Shown here: positions 59,308 through 64,000 of the stretch, piece by piece | Numbering within the stretch: position 1 is the first letter of the stretch | Layout: every line of letters begins with the position of its first letter | Source: Algorimicrobium hallyeonense | Lineage (GTDB): Bacteria; Bacteroidota; Bacteroidia; Flavobacteriales; Flavobacteriaceae | DNA: 64,000 nucleotides | Direction of reading: 5' to 3' | Assembly: GCF_042657385.1 (NCBI RefSeq) | Contig: NZ_JBHSLA010000003.1 | Span: forward strand, 310,001-374,000 | Translations under genes and position numbers: made by a program | The notes under the pieces: model-generated | The model's database searches: none | Told to the model about the DNA's origin: nothing | Seen by the model: only the letters and a program-made list of their open reading frames with translations

Positions 59308-59325
59308 ATATGATTTTTATCATAT
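59308..59325. promoter_or_regulatory. FNR/CRP-like palindrome upstream of the nos operon
   Basis: ATATGATTTTTATCATAT has perfect seven-base arms ATATGAT/ATCATAT around TTTT. Its centre (59316.5) is 29.5 bp before the -7 box TACTTTTG at 59346-59353, which places it near -43 relative to the predicted start. The core ATGAT-N4-ATCAT is identical to that upstream of hemN. Confidence 0.68.
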
Positions 59326-59345
59326 TTTTTAAAAGACTTTAATCT

Positions 59346-59353
59346 TACTTTTG
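59346..59353 (+). promoter_or_regulatory. -7 element of the nos operon promoter
   Basis: TACTTTTG matches TANNTTTG exactly, 22 bp before the ATG at 59376. No clear -33 element is visible, so the promoter probably needs an activator. Confidence 0.6.
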
Positions 59354-59375
59354 ACCTATAAATTTTAAATACACT

Positions 59376-59882
59376 ATGAGAACATCACTAAAACTAATGA
59401 CATTATTATTCGCAATCGCTTTAATTGGTTGCGGCGGAAAGGAAGAGAAGAAAAAAGAAACTTTTTCTTATGACAAAAAAGCTCCTAAAACAGAAACAAC
59501 AACTACAACACCAAAAGAAGCGGTAGTACCGCCTTCTAAACGCGTTGACTTAACTAGTAAAGGTGTTGGGCCAATTACCTCGCTAACTTTGGATGCTAAT
59601 ATAGATCAGGCCATGGCTGATAAAGGTGCTGACATTTACCAAAAAATGTGTACCGCTTGCCATAGGGTTGACAAGAAATTTATTGGACCTGCACCAACAG
59701 GTATTTTGGAGCGCAGAACGCCAGAATGGGTTATGAACATGATTTTGAATCCTGAACAAATGGTTAAAGAAGATCCATTATCTAAAGAATTATTAATGGA
59801 ATTTAATGGGTCTCCAATGGCTAATCAGAACCTTACGGAAGAGGAGGCTAGAGCTGTATTAGAATATTTTAGAACCTTATAA
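59376..59882 (+). CDS. c-type cytochrome lipoprotein of the nos operon
   Basis: The 168-residue protein has a lipoprotein signal (LLFAIALIGC, cysteine 19), a threonine- and lysine-rich linker (residues 22-55), and a class I cytochrome c domain with the haem-binding C92-T-A-C95-H96 and the probable distal methionine in GSPMANQNL. The last part EEEARAVLEYFRTL is the usual C-terminal helix. It probably donates electrons to NosZ in the periplasm, as in other clade II nos clusters. It is the first gene of the operon, immediately downstream of the FNR-like site, with the next gene 12 bp away. Confidence 0.9.
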   Translation: MRTSLKLMTLLFAIALIGCGGKEEKKKETFSYDKKAPKTETTTTTPKEAVVPPSKRVDLTSKGVGPITSLTLDANIDQAMADKGADIYQKMCTACHRVDKKFIGPAPTGILERRTPEWVMNMILNPEQMVKEDPLSKELLMEFNGSPMANQNLTEEEARAVLEYFRTL

Positions 59883-59894
59883 TAACCAAAAACT

Positions 59895-60470
59895 ATGAAG
59901 CCAATTAAAAAACTAATGCTTTCGGCCTTTTGCTTATCACTTTTTTTAGGCTGTAAGAATGAAAACGCTGAAGGGACTTCGGTTGAAGCTGACAAACCAG
60001 CAGCTACAGAAACAACAGAACGAACTGGTCAAGCTTTTATTGAAGATGATGGATCAACTCCAAATGTATTACAAATAGCAATAGGTTCCCCAGACCATAC
60101 AACACTAGTTGCTGCGGTTCAAGCTGCACAATTAGAAAATGCACTTGTTAATGCAGGACCTTTAATGGTTTTTGCACCAACAAATGAAGCGTTTGCAGCT
60201 TTGCCAGCAGGAACTGTTGAAGATTTGTTGAAACCTGAAAACAAGGATGCTTTAGCAAATATTTTGAAGTACCATGTAACCCCAGGTAACTATTCTAAAG
60301 AATTTTTAACCAAGTTCAAAAAACTGGGTCAAGCAAACAATCAAAGTTTGACAGTAGAAGTTATTGACGGTGAACCTATGATTGGAGGCGCTAAAATATT
60401 AGCAAGCATTCCAGCAGGAAATGGTATTGTTCATGTAATTGACAAAGTATTGTTGCCACCAACAGAATAA
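59895..60470 (+). CDS. Fasciclin (FAS1) domain lipoprotein of the nos operon
   Basis: The 191-residue protein has a lipoprotein signal (LSAFCLSLFLGC, cysteine 20), a short acidic/threonine linker and one FAS1 domain (about residues 58-190): DHTTLVAAVQAAQLENALVNAGPLMVFAPTNEAFAALPAGTVEDLLKPENKDALANILKYHVTPG and NGIVHVIDKVLLPP. FAS1 domains mediate adhesion or protein-protein contacts. It lies between the cytochrome and nosZ (12 and 25 bp spacings), so it is co-transcribed and may hold the respiratory proteins together or aid NosZ maturation. Function here is unproven. Confidence 0.88.
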   Translation: MKPIKKLMLSAFCLSLFLGCKNENAEGTSVEADKPAATETTERTGQAFIEDDGSTPNVLQIAIGSPDHTTLVAAVQAAQLENALVNAGPLMVFAPTNEAFAALPAGTVEDLLKPENKDALANILKYHVTPGNYSKEFLTKFKKLGQANNQSLTVEVIDGEPMIGGAKILASIPAGNGIVHVIDKVLLPPTE

Positions 60471-60495
60471 TTAGAAAACACTTAAAACTAAATAA

Positions 60496-62457
60496 ATGAT
60501 GAAAAATAAATTTAAATTATCAATAGGATTGATGGTTGCGGCACTTGCCTTTACAAGTTGTAATAATTCAACGCAAACATCAAACAAAGGGGCATTAGGC
60601 TCTAGTGCGGCTGAAAAGGTGTACGTAGCTCCTGGTGAGCATGATTCGCATTATGCTTTCATGTCGGGAGGTTATAGTGGAAACTTAACAGTTTATGGAT
60701 TACCTTCTGGACGTATGTTTAAGGAAATTCCAGTTTTCTCGCAGTTTCCAACCAACGGTTATGGTTATTCTGAAGAAACCAAACCAATGCTAGAAACATC
60801 TTATGGTTTTATTCCTTGGGATGATTCGCATCACCCAGATATTTCACAAACAAATGGTGAATTAGATGGCCGTTGGATTTTTATTAATGGAAATAATACG
60901 CCACGTATTGCCAGAATTAGTTTAAAAACATTTGAAACTGAAGAAATTATTGAAGTTCCAAATAGTGCAGGTAACCACAGTTCGTCTTTTATTACTGAAA
61001 ACACGGAGTATGTAGTTGCAGGAACGCGTTTTTCTGTTCCAGTACCACAGCGTGATATGTCAATAAAAGATTATAAAGGAAACTTTAAAGGAGCCTTAAC
61101 CTTCATTAGTGTAGATCCAGAACATGGTCATATGGATATTAAATTCCAAATATTAATGCCAGGTTTTAACTATGACTTATCGCACCCTGGTCGTGGGAAA
61201 TCTCATGGATGGTTTTTCTTCACAACTTATAATACAGAGGAAGCAAACTCTTTATTAGAGGTGAATGCATCTCAAAACGATAAAGATTTTATTGCAGCCA
61301 TTAACTGGAAAAAAATTGAAGAATATGTAAATAATGGCGGTGGTACAATGATGCCAGCAAATTATGCGCATAATTTACATAGTGATGTTACGCATACAGC
61401 AACATCAACTATGAAAAAAGAAGTTCGCGTTGTAAATCCAGCAGAGGTTCCAGGTGCGGTATACTTTTTACCAACACCTAAATCACCGCATGGTTGTGAC
61501 GTAGATCCTTCTGGAGAATATATTGTAGGTAACGGTAAATTATCAGCTAACTTAACCGTGCATTCATTTACAAAAATGCTTGATGCGATTGAGAAGGAAA
61601 AATTTGATGGTGAAGCTTATGGAATTCCAATTTTAAATTTTGAAGATGTTTTAGCTGGTTCAGTTGAGCAGCCAGGTTTAGGACCATTACATACAGAATT
61701 TGATGGACAAGGAAATGCTTATACAACCTTCTTTATTTCTTCTGAAGTTGTAAAATGGAAATTAGGTACTTGGGAAGTGTTAGATAGAAAACCTACGTAT
61801 TACTCTGTTGGTCACTTAACAATTCCTGGAGGAAACTCTAGAAAACCATTTGGTAAGTATATGTTCGCTATGAACAAAATTACAAAAGATCGTTATTTAC
61901 CAACGGGACCTGAAATGGAGCACTCTGCCCAATTATATGATATTTCAGGCGATAAAATGGAACTTTTATATGATTTCCCAACACACGGTGAGCCGCACTA
62001 CGCTGCAGCAATGCCAGCAGAAATAATTAAGAACCAATCTGAAAAGTTCTTTAAATTATCTGAAAATGAACACCCACGTAAAACCTTAAGTGATGGGGAA
62101 GCTAAAGTAGTTCGTGATGGTAAAAATGTACATGTTTACATGACCATGATTCGTAGCCACTTCTCACCAGATAATATTGAAGGCGTTAAAGTAGGAGATA
62201 AAGTATTCTTCCACATAACCAACCTGGAGCAGGATTTTGATGTACCACATGGTTTTGCTATGATTGGTGCTAATAATGCTGAATTATTAATTATGCCAGG
62301 TCAAACAAGAACCTTAACATGGGAGCCACAGCAAGTTGGTGTATGGCCTTTCTATTGTACAGATTTCTGTTCAGCATTACACCAAGAAATGCAAGGTTAC
62401 GTGCGTGTATCACCGGCCGATTCTGATATAGAATTGTCTTGGTCACTCGGTGAATAA
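60496..62457 (+). CDS. nosZ: Nitrous-oxide reductase, clade II, Sec-type
   Basis: The 653-residue multicopper enzyme reduces N2O to N2 in the periplasm. The N-terminus has a Sec lipoprotein-like signal (VAALAFTSC, cysteine 21) where clade I enzymes have Tat RR. The N-terminal seven-bladed propeller carries the CuZ histidines (including DSHHPD, NHSSSF, HPGRGKSHG, HNLHSDVTH and SPHGCDVDP). The C-terminal cupredoxin holds CuA, with H585, C621, C625, H629 and M632 (YCTDFCSALHQEM). This is a typical clade II NosZ. It lies after the cytochrome and fasciclin genes, and a hairpin follows it. Confidence 0.96.
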   Translation: MMKNKFKLSIGLMVAALAFTSCNNSTQTSNKGALGSSAAEKVYVAPGEHDSHYAFMSGGYSGNLTVYGLPSGRMFKEIPVFSQFPTNGYGYSEETKPMLETSYGFIPWDDSHHPDISQTNGELDGRWIFINGNNTPRIARISLKTFETEEIIEVPNSAGNHSSSFITENTEYVVAGTRFSVPVPQRDMSIKDYKGNFKGALTFISVDPEHGHMDIKFQILMPGFNYDLSHPGRGKSHGWFFFTTYNTEEANSLLEVNASQNDKDFIAAINWKKIEEYVNNGGGTMMPANYAHNLHSDVTHTATSTMKKEVRVVNPAEVPGAVYFLPTPKSPHGCDVDPSGEYIVGNGKLSANLTVHSFTKMLDAIEKEKFDGEAYGIPILNFEDVLAGSVEQPGLGPLHTEFDGQGNAYTTFFISSEVVKWKLGTWEVLDRKPTYYSVGHLTIPGGNSRKPFGKYMFAMNKITKDRYLPTGPEMEHSAQLYDISGDKMELLYDFPTHGEPHYAAAMPAEIIKNQSEKFFKLSENEHPRKTLSDGEAKVVRDGKNVHVYMTMIRSHFSPDNIEGVKVGDKVFFHITNLEQDFDVPHGFAMIGANNAELLIMPGQTRTLTWEPQQVGVWPFYCTDFCSALHQEMQGYVRVSPADSDIELSWSLGE

Positions 62458-62507
62458 ATTAAATTAAAGAATAGGAGAATTTTGTTTTAGTGTTTATTTT
62501 CCTAATA

Positions 62508-62545
62508 AGGCGAGAGTAGATGATTCGCTCTCGCCTTTCTTTTTA
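62508..62545 (+). terminator. Hairpin after nosZ, inside the nos cluster
   Basis: AAGGCGAGAG and CTCTCGCCTT pair perfectly around a TAGATGATTCG loop and are followed by TCTTTTT, 50 bp after the nosZ stop and 42 bp before the next nos gene. It may act as an attenuator that lowers expression of the accessory genes. Confidence 0.82.
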
Positions 62546-62587
62546 AATCACTATTAACTAAATGGTTAATTATAAAAACTTTATATT

Positions 62588-63208
62588 ATGAAAAAGGCTG
62601 GCATTATAATGATAATAGGATCGTTGTTGTTATTGGGACTTTTTAAATTTCCGCTTTGGAATATTATGCTAGGAGCACCTCAATATCCGGAACCTTTAGG
62701 CATGGATATTTATATTGATGGTATTAAAGGTATAACAGAATTCGATCTTCAAAATATTGATGGTTTAAACCATTACATTGGTATGAAAACCATACCGAAA
62801 CCTGAAGAGATGTGGGAGTTTTCAGTATTCCCTAAAGTTATTACTGGTATGGTAATTCTTGGTGTAGTTATTGGATTTCTTGGGTTTTTAGAAAAAGTAA
62901 ACTATAAATTCTTTTTAGGATGGTTTTTATTAATGTCTATTTTAGGCGTATTAGGAATGTATGATTTCAATAATTGGTTAATTGATTATGGGAGTAATTT
63001 AGATCCTCATGCCATTATTAAGGTTACAAACCCAGATGGTACTCCAATGTCTTACAAGCCACCTTTAATTGGATATCAAAAATTACTGAATTTTGATGTA
63101 GATTCATGGCCTCATATTGGAGGATACTTAATGTTTATAGGCATGTCTTTAACCCTTGTTGCTTTTTGGTTAGGAAGAAAAGCAACATTAAAGGAAACGA
63201 CCCAGTAA
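62588..63208 (+). CDS. NosB-like membrane protein of the clade II nos cluster
   Basis: The 206-residue protein has an N-terminal membrane helix (residues 4-22), an extracytoplasmic loop with YPEPLGMDIYIDGIKGITEFDLQNIDGLNHYIGMKTIPKPEEM, two helices at about 85-103 and 110-126, a second loop and a final helix (about 175-195). Clade II nos operons characteristically encode a transmembrane protein called NosB next to nosZ; I assign this gene to that position on context and topology. The conserved NxDGLNHYIGM segment could bind a metal. Its role in N2O reduction is not proven. Confidence 0.72.
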   Translation: MKKAGIIMIIGSLLLLGLFKFPLWNIMLGAPQYPEPLGMDIYIDGIKGITEFDLQNIDGLNHYIGMKTIPKPEEMWEFSVFPKVITGMVILGVVIGFLGFLEKVNYKFFLGWFLLMSILGVLGMYDFNNWLIDYGSNLDPHAIIKVTNPDGTPMSYKPPLIGYQKLLNFDVDSWPHIGGYLMFIGMSLTLVAFWLGRKATLKETTQ

Positions 63209-63242
63209 ACAATTTGAAAAAAACATTAAACACTAAACACTA

Positions 63243-63668
63243 ATGAAACAATTAATTTTAATACTACTTCTTGGCGTTACTATTACGTCGTGTACGGTAA
63301 AACCAGAACCTATAAACTACGGTCAAGATGCATGTCATTTCTGTAAAATGACAATAGTAGATAAAGTACACGGAGCCGAGGTTGTCACGCACAAAGGCAA
63401 AGTTTACAAATTCGATGCCTCCGAGTGCATGGTTAATTTTATGGATGATTTTGATACCGAAGAAATTAAGCTATATTTAACCAACCACTTTAATGAACCT
63501 GAAACGCTTATTGATGCAACTACGGCTACGTTTTTAATTAGTAAAAACGTTCCAAGTCCTATGGGTGCCTTCTTAACAGCATTTAAAACCAAACAAGAAG
63601 CGGAAACAGTGCAGGCAGAACAAGGTGGCGACATTTATACATGGGATGCTTTATTGGAGCACCTATAA
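63243..63668 (+). CDS. nosL: NosL copper chaperone lipoprotein
   Basis: The 141-residue protein has a lipoprotein signal (LLLGVTITSC, cysteine 17) and the NosL motif C31-H-F-C34-K-M36 in DACHFCKMTIVDKVHGAEVVTHKGKVYKFDASECMVNFM, where cysteine and methionine bind Cu(I). NosL delivers copper for the CuZ site of NosZ. It lies 34 bp after the NosB-like gene and 37 bp before nosD, in the usual order for accessory genes of the cluster. Confidence 0.93.
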   Translation: MKQLILILLLGVTITSCTVKPEPINYGQDACHFCKMTIVDKVHGAEVVTHKGKVYKFDASECMVNFMDDFDTEEIKLYLTNHFNEPETLIDATTATFLISKNVPSPMGAFLTAFKTKQEAETVQAEQGGDIYTWDALLEHL

Positions 63669-63705
63669 GAGTAATTTCGAACATATTTAAACACTAAAAC
63701 ATGTT

Positions 63706-64000
63706 ATGATGCCATTAAAAAAGCACCATATAGTAGCTGCTATTCTCATATTACTAGTGGGAAATTCAGTCTTCTCTCAAAATATTAGAGTTTGCAAAAC
63801 CTGTGATATCAAAACCCTACAAGGCGGTATTGATGCTGCACAAGCAAATGATACTATTATTATTGAAAAAGGAATCTACAAAGAAATTGACGTACTCGTT
63901 AATAAACCACTAACCATTATTGGCAAGGATTATCCCGTTATTGACGGGGAAATGAAAGGCGAAATTATTACCATTACTTCGGATAGTGTTACAGTGGACG
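63706..64000 (+). CDS. nosD: NosD, N-terminal part (cut by window edge)
   Basis: A reading frame from ATG 63706 runs to the window end without a stop (98 codons). It has a signal peptide (about residues 1-25: HHIVAAILILLVGNSVFSQ) and the start of a right-handed beta-helix: VCKTCDIKTLQGGIDAAQANDTIIIEKGIYKEIDVLVNKPLTIIGKDYPVIDGEMKGEIITITSDSVTVD. This matches NosD, the periplasmic parallel beta-helix protein needed for CuZ assembly together with NosF/NosY. ATG 63709 is an equal alternative start; ATG 63701 is followed by an immediate stop. The rest of the gene and probably nosFY lie beyond the edge. Confidence 0.88.
   Translation, partial: MMPLKKHHIVAAILILLVGNSVFSQNIRVCKTCDIKTLQGGIDAAQANDTIIIEKGIYKEIDVLVNKPLTIIGKDYPVIDGEMKGEIITITSDSVTVD

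Noticed and set aside
1..64000. CRISPR arrays, insertion sequences, tRNA or rRNA genes
   Set aside because: No repeat-spacer pattern, transposase frame, terminal inverted repeat pair or recognisable tRNA/rRNA sequence was found by reading; a covariance search would be needed for small RNAs.

Overview
The window looks like a chromosomal segment of a marine or soil member of the Flavobacteriaceae (Bacteroidota). It is strongly AT-rich. Genes lack Shine-Dalgarno leaders, and several are preceded by the Bacteroidota -7 element TANNTTTG. The gene content is typical of the family: TonB-dependent receptors with carboxypeptidase-like N-terminal domains, SlyD-type FKBP, DUF4331, LETM1-related protein, clade II NosZ, LytTR two-component operons and ECF sigma factors with membrane partners. 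I see no rRNA, tRNA, CRISPR array, transposase or prophage. The left edge cuts an outer-membrane protein gene and the right edge cuts nosD.

Region 1 (0-18.4 kb) is a stress and envelope neighbourhood. It holds an FKBP, two paralogous three-gene modules (YtxH, holin-like, 66-69 aa soluble protein) at 1.0-1.9 and 14.9-15.8 kb, SYLF, BrkB, CsbD, a Rho-N-like protein, an AI-2E permease, LpxR, a nitroreductase, an NAD(P)-binding oxidoreductase, two AraC regulators, a response regulator with a large PAS kinase, an aldehyde dehydrogenase, hemerythrin, a PA2169-type four-helix protein, DUF1328, a tiny lipoprotein and an ArsC-fold protein. A TTAACGC(A) element recurs in several of its intergenic regions.

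Region 2 (18.5-33.5 kb) carries trxB, PadR with a PspC-like membrane protein, DUF4870, a DUF4442 hot-dog protein, an AIM24 protein, divergent oxyR/dps, and a tightly packed minus-strand operon SpoIIM - membrane protein - DUF4129 - DUF4350 - MoxR - DUF58, with RDD diverging from its head.

Region 3 (33.8-48.8 kb) is general metabolism and signalling: a TRIC-like channel, lipoprotein cyclophilin, CoA pyrophosphatase, acyltransferase, an ECF sigma factor with a membrane partner, NDH-2, a YhhN protein, an esterase, a TonB-dependent receptor interrupted by one amber codon, TonB, a TPR-like protein, a LytS/LytTR operon with 2TM domains, and a LETM1-related protein.

Region 4 (49-56 kb) is a DUF4331 locus. 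Two short DUF4331-type proteins, a TPR lipoprotein and a TonB-dependent receptor are followed, on the other strand, by a secreted protein and a SigK/RskA-like sigma/anti-sigma pair.

Region 5 (56.1-64 kb) combines Cu/Zn superoxide dismutase, oxygen-independent hemN, a tandem universal stress protein and a clade II nitrous-oxide-reductase operon (cytochrome c lipoprotein, fasciclin lipoprotein, NosZ, membrane protein, NosL, NosD). hemN and the nos operon have the same promoter layout: an ATGAT-N4-ATCAT palindrome centred exactly 29.5 bp before a TANNTTTG box. This suggests one FNR/CRP-type oxygen or nitrogen-oxide regulator for both.
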